A stretch of 64,000 nt of DNA from an uncultured Prevotella sp. (GTDB lineage Bacteria > Bacteroidota > Bacteroidia > Bacteroidales > Bacteroidaceae), in assembly GCA_900315635.1 (NCBI GenBank), contig OMZV01000005.1, positions 62,001 through 126,000 on the forward strand, given 5' to 3'. A program made the position numbers and the translations under genes. Under the pieces are notes generated by a model. That model saw nothing but the letters and a program-made list of their open reading frames with translations, did no database searches and was not told the DNA's origin. Shown one piece after another: positions 24,657 to 33,583 of the stretch (its first letter is position 1; each line of letters starts with the position of its first letter).

Positions 24657-25541
24657 TCAAACTATAATTCTTGTCTTGCGGTATTTCTCACGGAATTCTG
24701 ATGGCGAACAGCCTTTCTTCCGTTTGAAAAGCCGATTGAAATTACTAAGGTTATTATATCCACAGTTAAACGAAATATTCGCTATGCTGTCCTGGGTATC
24801 GAGTAACATTCGTGTAGCATATCCAAGGCGTGTGTCGATAATGTAGTCGGAAAGCGTGCGTCCTGTGTGCAGTTTGAAGAAACGGCTGAACGCACTCTGA
24901 CTCATGTTTGCAATGTCGGCAAGAGTCTCCAACTTTATCTCATACATGTAGTTCTCATTGATATAGTTCTTCACCTTGAGCACTCTGCGGCTGTCGTCCT
25001 CGATTTTCACTTTGGCGTAAGCACTGGTGGCAAGGGCATGGGCTCCGTCCTGAATTGACAGGATATGAAGAATCCGCAGGAACTGAAGCAACGCTTCAAA
25101 ACGGTCGTCAATGGAACTGATTGAGGTTAGGAGATTGTAGACTTTCATTATTGCGGGCAACGGGAAGGCAAGCCCTTTCTGTGCTTCCTTCAGCATATTG
25201 CGTATGCTCAGGAATGGTGTCTTCTCGAAGAGGACATCCTCTTCGTCGAGTCCGAACCTAAACTGGATGGTTATCTCGCGGATGTCCTTCGACGTGCATG
25301 TATTCTGTTCCCAGACATGTTCAAGGTCAGGCGATGTGATTAGCACTAGATCATAATTGCCGATAATCTCGGAAGAGTCGCCGACGATACGCCTCACTCC
25401 CGCCGCGTTCTCTACGAAATTGAGTTCGTAGACCTCGTGGTTGTGAATAGGATATGCAAATTCCTTCTTGTTTCGGTCGGCAATATAGAGAGCGTCCCGA
25501 CCCATTAAAGGCGTGATTTCATGCAATACACGGTCCGACAT
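24657..25541 (-). CDS. AraC-family transcriptional regulator, probable mannan-locus regulator
   Basis: The 294-residue cytoplasmic regulator has an N-terminal cupin-like ligand domain (IHNHEVYELNFVENAAGVRRIVG, about 32-54) and a C-terminal double helix-turn-helix (about 195-290). The first HTH includes LADIANMSQSAFSRFFKLHTG and the second includes NISFNCGYNNLSNFNRLFKRKKGCSPSEFREK. It starts an operon with manA. Two CCTAGG palindromes flank its own promoter, suggesting autoregulation. Mannan or mannobiose as inducer is inferred from neighbours only. Confidence 0.88.
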   Translation of the reverse strand: MSDRVLHEITPLMGRDALYIADRNKKEFAYPIHNHEVYELNFVENAAGVRRIVGDSSEIIGNYDLVLITSPDLEHVWEQNTCTSKDIREITIQFRFGLDEEDVLFEKTPFLSIRNMLKEAQKGLAFPLPAIMKVYNLLTSISSIDDRFEALLQFLRILHILSIQDGAHALATSAYAKVKIEDDSRRVLKVKNYINENYMYEIKLETLADIANMSQSAFSRFFKLHTGRTLSDYIIDTRLGYATRMLLDTQDSIANISFNCGYNNLSNFNRLFKRKKGCSPSEFREKYRKTRIIV

Positions 25542-25553
25542 AATCTCCTTTTC

Positions 25554-25605
25554 CCTAGGTTTAAATTAATTTTCAATATGCAAAATTAATATTTTCCTAG
25601 GAAAA
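25554..25605 (-). promoter_or_regulatory. araC-manA promoter with two CCTAGG operator-like palindromes
   Basis: TAATTTTG (minus strand, 25588-25581) is the -7 element. The perfect 14-bp palindrome TTTTCCTAGGAAAA (25592-25605) sits just upstream between the -33 and -7 regions. TTTTCCCTAGG (core 25554-25559) lies in the leader. The CCTAGG centres are 42 bp apart, four helical turns. Confidence 0.6.
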
Positions 25606-25652
25606 AAAGAAATCATGTCAGAAAAATGTTACGAAAATGTTAAGAAAAGAAA

Positions 25653-26885
25653 TTAAATATCCCGTTGCATTATTTCGAGACACATGCGGCTGTTATGGTA
25701 CGGACACTTCCAGAAACCTGCCTTATCATCGTCGAGATTTATGGTTCCGTCGTCAAGACGGGCCCAGTGCCACTCGCCGTTTTCATTGTCGATAAGATAT
25801 TTCCGGATGTAGTCCCAGGCACGTATGCATTTGCCTAATGCTTTGGCACTGCCGAAATGCTCATAGAGGTTTGCATGACCGATGACACTCTCGCACATTA
25901 CCCACCACTGGCGCTGGCGATCCTCGTGTCCGTCGTCGAGCCATTTCTCATAGATAGTGCTTCCGTCGGGCTGTAATCCTTCGTCGGCTGCATCGGCTAT
26001 ATAGCGTACCAGAGGCTCTATGCGGTCGATAGTCGCTTTGTCGCCGAGAACAAGCCCAGTCTCATGGAGCAGCCAGCTAGCCTCAATGTCATGACCGAAG
26101 GACTGGATGTTGCGCTTGCCCTGCCATTCGTCATTGAAGAAGAGGTCGAGGTGATAGGTCTCCTTGTTCAGAATAATGTCCGTAAATATGTCGAGAAGAT
26201 TCCTTGTCGCATGCTCTACCTCTGCTTTCAAGGTTGTTTTCTCCTCGTCGGTGAGCGTCAAGCTGTCATGGTGGTCGCCCTTGAGTACACGCAGCAAGTT
26301 GGTGTATGGCTCGATGATATGAAGATGAGTGTTCATCGTCCGTGAGCCATTCTCGTCCTTGTCGCTGAGCCGCATGTCGGCTATAGGCTGCCAGTCGCGG
26401 GTCAGTGCCTCGATATATCCGTTGTTCTTGCTATCGTATGCATGCTGCTCAATGTCATGAAACAGCCTGACTGCACAGTCGAGAGCACTGCGGTCACCGG
26501 TGGCACGGGCAAACTCGCTCATGCCATAGATGGTGAAGCCGATAGCGTAGGTCTGCTTCTTGGTGTCCAGCGGATTGCCTTTGTAGTCAACACTCCAGTA
26601 TACTCCACCATTCTCCTTGTCAATGAAATGGTCGAAGATATAGTCGCGGGCACGCTCAGCAGCCTTCAGGTATTCCGGTTTTTTGAGCACACGATAGGCT
26701 GCAGAGAACGCCCAAAGGATGCGGGCATTGAGTATGGCGCCCTTTTCGGCTTCGGAATGGACTTTATCATGCCCGTCCACACGACCATAGTAGCCGCCGT
26801 GCTCATTGTCGATGACCTTTGTGAGCCAATAATTCAGGATATTATTTTCCAAACAGTTGCGGAACTGCTTCTTCAATTCTTCCAT
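25653..26885 (-). CDS. AGE-family 2-epimerase (mannobiose/cellobiose 2-epimerase)
   Basis: Epimerises the reducing-end sugar of beta-1,4-linked disaccharides; with mannobiose it gives mannosyl-glucose. The 410-residue length and blocks fit cellobiose 2-epimerases: HGGYYGRVDGHD near residue 29, KGAILNARILWAFSAAYR near 48, GVYWSVDYKGNPLDTKKQTYAIGF near 99, SFGHDIEASWLLHE with its catalytic-type His, and EWHWARLDDGTINLDDDKAGFWKCPYHNSRMCLE at the end. It is cytoplasmic with no signal peptide. It begins 3 bp after the symporter gene and, with the GH130 phosphorylase, completes the known mannobiose pathway. Confidence 0.92.
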   Translation of the reverse strand: MEELKKQFRNCLENNILNYWLTKVIDNEHGGYYGRVDGHDKVHSEAEKGAILNARILWAFSAAYRVLKKPEYLKAAERARDYIFDHFIDKENGGVYWSVDYKGNPLDTKKQTYAIGFTIYGMSEFARATGDRSALDCAVRLFHDIEQHAYDSKNNGYIEALTRDWQPIADMRLSDKDENGSRTMNTHLHIIEPYTNLLRVLKGDHHDSLTLTDEEKTTLKAEVEHATRNLLDIFTDIILNKETYHLDLFFNDEWQGKRNIQSFGHDIEASWLLHETGLVLGDKATIDRIEPLVRYIADAADEGLQPDGSTIYEKWLDDGHEDRQRQWWVMCESVIGHANLYEHFGSAKALGKCIRAWDYIRKYLIDNENGEWHWARLDDGTINLDDDKAGFWKCPYHNSRMCLEIMQRDI

Positions 26886-26888
26886 GTT

Positions 26889-28232
26889 TTATTTCTTGAT
26901 TGGATACTTTATGAGCAACAGAATCATTATGACTACTATTGCTGCCGGGAACAATGAGAACAATGACCAGATCATCTCAAGCACCGGATGGGTAATTGAC
27001 GCAGGGTCGACAACTGAATTGCCCATTGCGTCGGTTGTCATGCTGGCACCTGCAAGACCGAGGAGCAAAGCTACAAGAGCACCGGAAATGGCTGTTCCAA
27101 GCTTCTGTGCCATTGTACCTGACGAGAAGATAAGTCCTGTTGAGGAAGTACCGTTCTTCTCGGTTGCATAGTCGGCTACATCTGAATACATCGACCACAA
27201 CAGCGGCGAATAGATACCGATTCCCATTGAGGTGAGGATAACCACTGCGACCATAACCCAAATCCAGGATGCCTTCATCGGAATGAAGAAGAACAGGACG
27301 GAGAATATCAGGCAGAATATTGCTGCCACGATGAATGCCTTCTTCTTAGAGCCCAACTTCTTGGTGACCCAAGGTGAGAGACCTCCGAATACCATACAAG
27401 TCAACTCACCGAATGTCATAAAGACGGTATAGTTGATGATGAGCTTTCCAACGGTGATGTCACCGCCAAGGCAATAGGTGAACATGTAGCCTGCTGCGGC
27501 ATAGCGGAATCCGTTGAAGAAGTTGGTACAGACACTTATGCCGGTAAGATAAAGCCATGGAACGTTCTTGAAAAGGTCGACAAACTGCTTGCCTGAATAT
27601 TTTTCAGCACGCTTTGGCTTCAGGCGTTCCTTGGTAAGGAGTCCGCAAAGGAGTGTAAGTACAGCGGCTATGATACCAAAGACTATGCCTACCATAGAAT
27701 ACTGATGCTGAGGAGTACCGCCTACAAGTTTCTGAAGGTATGGGAATGAGAACAATGTGAGGAATCCCATTGCGTAAGCACCGACCATACGGAAAGAAGA
27801 GAACTGGTTCTTTTCATTGTCGTCGTCGGTCATGACACCCAGCAGTGAGCCGTAAGGAACGTTAACCGCAGTATAGATAGCCATCATAAGCAGGTAAAGG
27901 GTGTATGCGTAGATTCGCTTTCCTGTCATACTGAAGTCAGGAGTCTGCAACAGAAGGGCAAAAATCAGTCCGAATGGTAATGCGCCAAAGATAAGGAACG
28001 GACGGTAAGTACCCCAACGGGATTGCATACGGTCGGCGAGAGATCCCATGATTGGGTCGGTGACAACATCGAACATTCTTGCAACGAGCATAAGGGTAGC
28101 AGCATCGGCAAAGGTAAGTCCGAAGATGTTGGTGAAGAACAATGGGAATGCTATTGACATTATCTTCCAGGTAATACCACCCGCTGCAGCATCACCAAGG
28201 GCATAGCCAATTTTTTCTTTTAAAGTAGCCAT
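26889..28232 (-). CDS. GPH-family sugar:cation symporter (mannobiose importer candidate)
   Basis: The 447-residue inner-membrane protein has twelve predicted helices. The N-terminal motif KIGYALGDAAAGGITWKIMSIAFPLFFTNIFG and the DVVTDPIMGSLADRMQSRWGTYRPFLIFGALPFG block are diagnostic for the glycoside-pentoside-hexuronide (MFS) family. It is co-transcribed with the 2-epimerase (3 bp gap), so its likely substrate is mannobiose or a short manno-oligosaccharide. A -7 element TATCTTTG lies at 28315-28322, giving a leader of about 80 bases. Confidence 0.9.
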   Translation of the reverse strand: MATLKEKIGYALGDAAAGGITWKIMSIAFPLFFTNIFGLTFADAATLMLVARMFDVVTDPIMGSLADRMQSRWGTYRPFLIFGALPFGLIFALLLQTPDFSMTGKRIYAYTLYLLMMAIYTAVNVPYGSLLGVMTDDDNEKNQFSSFRMVGAYAMGFLTLFSFPYLQKLVGGTPQHQYSMVGIVFGIIAAVLTLLCGLLTKERLKPKRAEKYSGKQFVDLFKNVPWLYLTGISVCTNFFNGFRYAAAGYMFTYCLGGDITVGKLIINYTVFMTFGELTCMVFGGLSPWVTKKLGSKKKAFIVAAIFCLIFSVLFFFIPMKASWIWVMVAVVILTSMGIGIYSPLLWSMYSDVADYATEKNGTSSTGLIFSSGTMAQKLGTAISGALVALLLGLAGASMTTDAMGNSVVDPASITHPVLEMIWSLFSLFPAAIVVIMILLLIKYPIKK

Positions 28233-28314
28233 AATACTTATCTATAAATTTGAATTCAAAATTCGATAATTACAATTAAATTCGCAGTAATTCAAAACAT
28301 TTGGATTTAGATTG

Positions 28315-28322
28315 CAAAGATA
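28315..28322 (-). promoter_or_regulatory. -7 element of the symporter-epimerase operon
   Basis: TATCTTTG on the minus strand, inside the short gap after the GH130 gene. No standard -33 partner was found. Confidence 0.5.
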
Positions 28323-28343
28323 ATCATAATTATGAATTCTAAA

Positions 28344-29507
28344 TTAAATTTTCTTATTTTTCTCAATAAGTTTCTTGATTGTCTCTACACTCTTGCCGGT
28401 TGCGTATCCATCCTGAGGTGTATGCATACAATAATCGACGAGGCGGTCTATAGTTGATGTAGCGACATGCATGCGGGTATCAGATGATGCATAGTAGATG
28501 AATACTTTGCCATCCTCATCGGCTATCCAGCCATTTGAGAATACTACATTCATAACATCGCCGATATATTCGCCATTCTGAGGAACGAGGAAGTAGCCAC
28601 CCGGCTGGGCAATAACGCGTGTCGGATCGTCGAGAGCTGTCATATACATATATAAAACATAACGCAGACCACTGGCGCAAGCACGAACGCCATGAGCCAA
28701 ATGGAGCCATCCCTGAGGTGTCTTAATAGGATGTGGACCCTCGCCGTTCTTAACTTCCATGATTGTATGGTAGTGGCGCGCGTTGATAATCTTCTCATCC
28801 TTTACCTCCGCATGGGTAATATCGTCGACAAGTGCCCAGCCAATTCCACCGCCTGAGCCAGTGTCGATAAAGCCATCTTGTGGACGGGTGTAGAAAGCGT
28901 ACTTGCCGTCAACAAATTCTGGATGGAGTACTACATTGCGCTGCTGGCTCTTCGACTTTAAGTCGGGAAGGCGATCCCAGTGGATAAGGTCGTGTGTACG
29001 GGCGATGGCAGCTGTAGCTGTTGCGGCAGAAAGGTCGCCGGGCTGACTGTCGTCATGGCGCTCGGCGCAAAAGACTCCGTATATCCAGCCATCTTCATGC
29101 TGGGTAAGTCGCATGTCATAGACGTTCGTTGCAGGAATAATATCTTCCGGCATTGTGATTGGCTCTGGCCAGAAGCGGAAGTTGTCGATTCCGTTTGGAC
29201 TCTCGGCAACAGCAAAGAAGCTCTTTCTGTCGGCTCCTTCCACACGAACAACAAGGACATACTTGCCATTGAATTTTATAGCGCCACTATTAAGCGTGGC
29301 ATTCATCATGATGCGCTGCTCCAGATAAGGATTGTCCTTCTCATTGAAGTCATAGCGCCATTCCAGCGGCGTATGCTCGGCAGTAAGGATAGGATATTTG
29401 TAGCGGGTATAGATTCCATTACCCCACTCTTCGGCTACATTCTTGCGGCTGAGCAACCCTTCATGATGAGCCCTCAATGCTTTTACTTTGTCTTTGAAAT
29501 CTGACAT
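28344..29507 (-). CDS. GH130 mannosylglucose phosphorylase (GH130_1-like)
   Basis: Phosphorolyses 4-O-beta-mannosyl-glucose to mannose-1-phosphate and glucose in the cytoplasm. The 387-residue length and lack of a signal peptide fit. Diagnostic stretches are the N-terminal LRAHHEGLLSRKNVAEEWGN, NATLNSGAIKFNGKYVLVVRVEG, and the catalytic Asp in NVYDMRLTQHEDG (D131, the general acid of this family). It follows the GH26 gene by 25 bp in a CE7-GH26-GH130 operon, and its product pathway depends on the neighbouring 2-epimerase. Confidence 0.93.
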   Translation of the reverse strand: MSDFKDKVKALRAHHEGLLSRKNVAEEWGNGIYTRYKYPILTAEHTPLEWRYDFNEKDNPYLEQRIMMNATLNSGAIKFNGKYVLVVRVEGADRKSFFAVAESPNGIDNFRFWPEPITMPEDIIPATNVYDMRLTQHEDGWIYGVFCAERHDDSQPGDLSAATATAAIARTHDLIHWDRLPDLKSKSQQRNVVLHPEFVDGKYAFYTRPQDGFIDTGSGGGIGWALVDDITHAEVKDEKIINARHYHTIMEVKNGEGPHPIKTPQGWLHLAHGVRACASGLRYVLYMYMTALDDPTRVIAQPGGYFLVPQNGEYIGDVMNVVFSNGWIADEDGKVFIYYASSDTRMHVATSTIDRLVDYCMHTPQDGYATGKSVETIKKLIEKNKKI

Positions 29508-29532
29508 AATTGTATCTATCGTTTTCTTATTA

Positions 29533-30606
29533 TTATCTTATTTTGCGAATATCTTTCGAGAAGAGTATGTTCTTCGACTTATACAGTAACAGGAAGTTCT
29601 TGCCGCTTGGCTCATCCTTCGATGGTCCGAAGTATTCTTTCTTAAAATTGCGCCAAGGCAGGAAGTAGAGGACTCCAAACTTATCAAGTATTGGCTTCAG
29701 GACACGTGACCACCATGTTGAATCCGGATTGTTTTTGTATCCGCACTCGGTCAAAGCAAATAGTCGGTTGTGTTCCTTTGCGAAGTGCTTTATGAACGTA
29801 AGGTCGGCTGTTGTCTGCTTAACGAAGTCAGCCTCAGTGCCCCATTGGTATGCATCTTCACCGATTATTGCCACTCGGTCGTCCCCAGGATAACGTTTCA
29901 AGAATCGTTCCGTAGTCCAGTTGCCGTCAAGGTTTGGCGAATAGCAGAACAGAAGATTGTCCAGACCACGTTGAACGAGATAGTCCTGCAGCATATTCCA
30001 CAATCCCTTGAACTCTTCATCGGAGCAGAGTTTCTGTCCCCACCAGAACCAAGAGCCATTATTCTCATGCCACGGGCGGAATATGATTGGCATCTTATTG
30101 CCTTTCTTGTCGGTTAAAGTAAGAAGGAAATCAGCAACACGCTTCATCCAAAGTTGGAACTTCTCATGCTTCACTCCGCCCGGAAGAATGCTGCGGACGA
30201 CCGTACTGTCAGAAACATCCCATGCGTTTCCGTCAGTCAGCGGGTTGCGTGGATGCCATGAGAAGGTTACAACGCCACCGCGAGCATTCTGAGCTACAGC
30301 CTCATCATGTATGAGACGGAACGGCACACCGTCAAGGTCTTTGTCATCTCCCAGTTCGATGCCACCGAGGTCAAAGCCCATCACTGCCGGATAATCACCC
30401 GTTAGGTCACGTGTGTCCGACCGTCCTTTGACATAATCCCATGTCAATCCATAGAAAGGATCGTCCTGATGACCGAACATAATACCCTTAGCCTGAATCT
30501 TTTGCAGGCGTCCGAATAGTCGTTGCGCTGTCGTTTGAGCTTTTACTGTACCTAAACTGCTGAACAATACTGTTGCTAATAAAAGCAATCTGAATATATT
30601 TCTCAT
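29533..30606 (-). CDS. GH26 beta-mannanase (secreted or periplasmic)
   Basis: The 357-residue enzyme has a type I signal peptide (MRNIFRLLLLATVLFSSLGTVKA) and one catalytic domain. It has FGHQDDPFYGLTW near 45-56, the acid/base Glu in FRPWHENNGSWFWWG (E181) and the nucleophile in ALTECGYKNNPDSTWW (E287). It is non-lipidated, so it probably acts in the periplasm on imported manno-oligosaccharides and may release mannobiose. Its ATG overlaps the CE7 stop codon by 4 bases (ATGA), implying translational coupling. Confidence 0.92.
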   Translation of the reverse strand: MRNIFRLLLLATVLFSSLGTVKAQTTAQRLFGRLQKIQAKGIMFGHQDDPFYGLTWDYVKGRSDTRDLTGDYPAVMGFDLGGIELGDDKDLDGVPFRLIHDEAVAQNARGGVVTFSWHPRNPLTDGNAWDVSDSTVVRSILPGGVKHEKFQLWMKRVADFLLTLTDKKGNKMPIIFRPWHENNGSWFWWGQKLCSDEEFKGLWNMLQDYLVQRGLDNLLFCYSPNLDGNWTTERFLKRYPGDDRVAIIGEDAYQWGTEADFVKQTTADLTFIKHFAKEHNRLFALTECGYKNNPDSTWWSRVLKPILDKFGVLYFLPWRNFKKEYFGPSKDEPSGKNFLLLYKSKNILFSKDIRKIR

Positions 30607-31895
30607 AATCCCATTTGTTTACGAAGGAAGTCTTGCCATTCATCCCACTGCTCCTGATACCAGTAATGACCGGTCATTTGATAAACCGACAGGGTCTTGG
30701 GCGCTGTTACAATGTTGTAAGTTGAGTACGAAGACGTGGGAGGAACGACCTCGTCATTATATCCGAAGCTATACCATCCCGGCTGGGTAACACGGCGGGC
30801 GAAGTTAACTCCGTCATAGTAACGACCGCCTTCAACCTTAAGGTTGATAAGGTTCTTGTCGAGACCGCTCTTCATATCCCAATAGATAGTATGCGGCCAG
30901 CCGCCGCCAACGTTATGAAGTTCGGCTTCATAGTCACACATAGCATCATGGACGACGCCAAGGAAGGTTATACGCTTGTCAAGAGCAGCAACAGCCAGCG
31001 AGAGGAATCCGCCCTGACTAGCACCCGTTACACCTATTGTCTTGCCATCCCATTCGGGCAATGAAGCAATAAAGTCAACGCCACGGACAGCTCCGGTTAC
31101 TACTCTTTTATAATAGTTCTTATCCGGTTCAGCAACATTGAAGTTCCAATAGCCATCCAAAGCACCATTATGCAAGTCATCATAGACATTCTGTTCCATT
31201 GTTACAGGGATACCATGAACACCTATTTCCAGCACGATGCACTTGCCCGGGGCTGTATATGTGTCGCCACTATATGGACGGACACCGGCACCAGGCACCC
31301 GCAATAGAGCCGGATACTTACCCGGTTTTACCGGAACAGACAATATTCCGAACATCCGCGAGTTCCAATTATTATTGACATAGCTAACCTCATAGACATT
31401 CATATCCTTCGTACAACGCTCTGGCAACAGGCGTTTTGTCGGGTTAAGGTCATTTTTCCTTGCTGCATCGAGAGCCTTCTTCCAGAAAGCATCGAAGTCT
31501 TTCGGCTCCTGACAATAAGGCCGCAACTTCTCAGGAGAGAATCCCGCTGTACACAGTCCCTTATAATCCTTGCCGCCAACATGAGCCGTTGCGGTCACAC
31601 GATAGAACCCAGGTTTAGCCATTTTGCCACTCCACTTAGCCGTTCCGTCCTTTAATGTCATACTTTTCTTTACATCCGGATACATTACAGGACCAGCTTC
31701 AATATCAACGTTGACATTATCAAGCAGCGTACCTGATTTACGGACATTAATCACGAAGTTAACTGTCTCGCCGACCTTATAGTTCCAATCCTGATGATCG
31801 GGGGTGACAGTAACAACTATATTATTACCAATGACTTGCGCAGTCAATGGCAACAACATTGCTAGACATAAAAGAAGAGATGCAAAACGTTTCAT
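30603..31895 (-). CDS. Secreted CE7-type acetyl esterase (AXE1 family)
   Basis: The 430-residue protein has a signal peptide (about residues 1-19). Residues 25-115 form a beta-sandwich-like N-terminal domain; the alpha/beta-hydrolase follows, with the nucleophile in GASQGG (S293), D381 in GYNDEVVPPTSSYSTYN, and H410 in TGHYW, the CE7 triad order. In this setting it probably removes acetyl groups from acetylated mannan so mannanases and the phosphorylase pathway can act. It heads an operon with GH26 and GH130; a -7 element lies at 31928-31935. Confidence 0.87.
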   Translation of the reverse strand: MKRFASLLLCLAMLLPLTAQVIGNNIVVTVTPDHQDWNYKVGETVNFVINVRKSGTLLDNVNVDIEAGPVMYPDVKKSMTLKDGTAKWSGKMAKPGFYRVTATAHVGGKDYKGLCTAGFSPEKLRPYCQEPKDFDAFWKKALDAARKNDLNPTKRLLPERCTKDMNVYEVSYVNNNWNSRMFGILSVPVKPGKYPALLRVPGAGVRPYSGDTYTAPGKCIVLEIGVHGIPVTMEQNVYDDLHNGALDGYWNFNVAEPDKNYYKRVVTGAVRGVDFIASLPEWDGKTIGVTGASQGGFLSLAVAALDKRITFLGVVHDAMCDYEAELHNVGGGWPHTIYWDMKSGLDKNLINLKVEGGRYYDGVNFARRVTQPGWYSFGYNDEVVPPTSSYSTYNIVTAPKTLSVYQMTGHYWYQEQWDEWQDFLRKQMGL

Positions 31896-31927
31896 GCTTT
31901 CGGCTTTTGGTTATTCGTTTTCGGTTA

Positions 31928-31935
31928 CAAAGATA
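31928..31935 (-). promoter_or_regulatory. -7 element of the CE7-GH26-GH130 operon
   Basis: TATCTTTG on the minus strand, 32 bp before the CE7 ATG. No TTTG at the ideal 19-21 bp distance. Confidence 0.5.
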
Positions 31936-32044
31936 CTACAAAAAATATCAAAATAATGATACTTTATTGTTGAATAGTATGTTTAATTTATCAATCGATA
32001 AATGACATTACAATCACAGATTACGTCATCAATAAAAAGAAAGG

Positions 32045-32081
32045 AACCCGGCTAGTGGAACAGATGTCCACGAGCCGGGTT
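32045..32081 (-). terminator. Terminator of the mannan SusC/SusD operon
   Basis: Arms AACCCGGCT (32045-32053) and AGCCGGGTT (32073-32081), with an inner GTGGA/TCCAC stem and a T-rich tail on the minus strand. It lies 24 bp after the stop of the GH26 lipoprotein gene. Confidence 0.85.
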
Positions 32082-32104
32082 TCTTTGGTTATTCGTAAGC
32101 CTTA

Positions 32105-33568
32105 TTACTCTGATTTGAAGCTAGGCAGTTCATCACGAGTGATAACATACTTGCTATCCATCTGCTCGATGAGGAAGTCCGGACTGTTGTAAATACCATT
32201 GGTTGTGAAATCGCCATACCAAGGCATTGTCCAACTCCAAATGGCTCCATCATTGAACATGTTCTGGTAAGAAGGAATAGCACCGCACTCAGCGCAGGTT
32301 ATCATCTTCTTTCCGCCGGTCATCTCACGGAGCTCATTGAAGTAATTGCTAGCCGAAGAGTGATACTTGGCAACATCGTTCTCATAGTAATCATGAGCAA
32401 CAATATCAACATACTCATCGCCTGGATACCAGTCAGCATCATTGCCGCAAGAAGTCCAAACCCAGATAAGGTTGTTGACACCCTTCTGCTTAAAGTATGT
32501 ATACATGCGCTGCCAGATTCTCTTGTAAACCGAAGGACCGGCATTGCCCCACCAGAACCAAGCCTTGCCTCCGTTAGGAACATTACCCGCAGCCTCATGG
32601 AGAGGACGCCAGATAACAGGGATACCCTTAGCCTGCAGAGCAAGCAGATAGTCAGCGATGATGTCCATGTCACGTGTCAGGTGCTTGTACTCCCATTTTG
32701 ATGGAAGGACTGCGAATGTAGTACGGAACTTAGTATTCTGTGCGTCATCGTCCTGATTGACATAGAACTTATAAGTAGAGTACTTCTTCTCGTCAGCCTG
32801 GCTGTTAGGAACAGCCCAGTGCCACATGTAAGAGACGATACCGCCATTGTTGTACCAGCCTTCCTCGATAGAGTTGTCAGTATAGTCAATCCAGTTTGAA
32901 GGATTCAACGGAGCACTCTGATAGAAGTGGACGAAGTCGAACGTGTTGATAGCAGGATACTTACCGGTTATCGAATTGATGTAGTCGGCATTCTGAGTAT
33001 TGTGGTTTACCTCAGCCATAGCACCTGAGAGCGTTGCCTTACCAAACTGAGAAAGCAGATAGCTGTAAAGCTTCTTAGTAGGCTCGGTAGCATTCTCATT
33101 AACCGGAACAGGAGAGATGTCGAACTTAGTTGAGTCGAACAGGTTGTACAGACGGGTCGAGAACGTTGTCTGGAAGTCAGCAGCGAAGTTGTAAGAAGAG
33201 TCACGCACTGACGGCTTCAGAATCTCAACCTTATAAGATGTATTCGGCTTGGTGTCGATAGGGATAACAAGCTGATTGCCGTTGACAACCTGAGAAATGG
33301 TATCTTCGACATAATAATATGTAGTGTCTGTAGTGTACACACGGATAGAAGTATTCGGTGCACGGAATATCGGCTTATCGTAGGTGACCGTGATACTCTC
33401 GATGGTATCGAGCTCAGTCGAACCGTCAGCCGGTGTTACCGACACAACTGTCGGAGCCGTGGTGTCATCGAAGTGACGCGGCTGCAGGTAGTTGTTGTCG
33501 TCATCAGAGCAGGACGCAAGCATCACAAGAGCCATTGCCACTGCCGATAATATACTTAACTTTTTCAT
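32105..33568 (-). CDS. Surface GH26 beta-mannanase lipoprotein with N-terminal Ig-like domain
   Basis: The 487-residue lipoprotein (lipobox C20, LASC-SDDDNNY) carries acidic residues after the cysteine, consistent with surface display. Residues about 38-137 (TAPTVVSVTPADGSTELDT...) form an SbsA/Big_5-like Ig domain. The GH26 domain follows, with acid/base Glu in WRPLHEAAGN (E325), the FWWGNAG loop, and the nucleophile in CAECGAIPSYQNMF (E427). It is the likely first cutter of mannan at the cell surface. It is the last gene of the susC-susD-SGBP-GH26 operon. Confidence 0.92.
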   Translation of the reverse strand: MKKLSILSAVAMALVMLASCSDDDNNYLQPRHFDDTTAPTVVSVTPADGSTELDTIESITVTYDKPIFRAPNTSIRVYTTDTTYYYVEDTISQVVNGNQLVIPIDTKPNTSYKVEILKPSVRDSSYNFAADFQTTFSTRLYNLFDSTKFDISPVPVNENATEPTKKLYSYLLSQFGKATLSGAMAEVNHNTQNADYINSITGKYPAINTFDFVHFYQSAPLNPSNWIDYTDNSIEEGWYNNGGIVSYMWHWAVPNSQADEKKYSTYKFYVNQDDDAQNTKFRTTFAVLPSKWEYKHLTRDMDIIADYLLALQAKGIPVIWRPLHEAAGNVPNGGKAWFWWGNAGPSVYKRIWQRMYTYFKQKGVNNLIWVWTSCGNDADWYPGDEYVDIVAHDYYENDVAKYHSSASNYFNELREMTGGKKMITCAECGAIPSYQNMFNDGAIWSWTMPWYGDFTTNGIYNSPDFLIEQMDSKYVITRDELPSFKSE

Positions 33569-33583
33569 GATTGTTGCCCGTTA

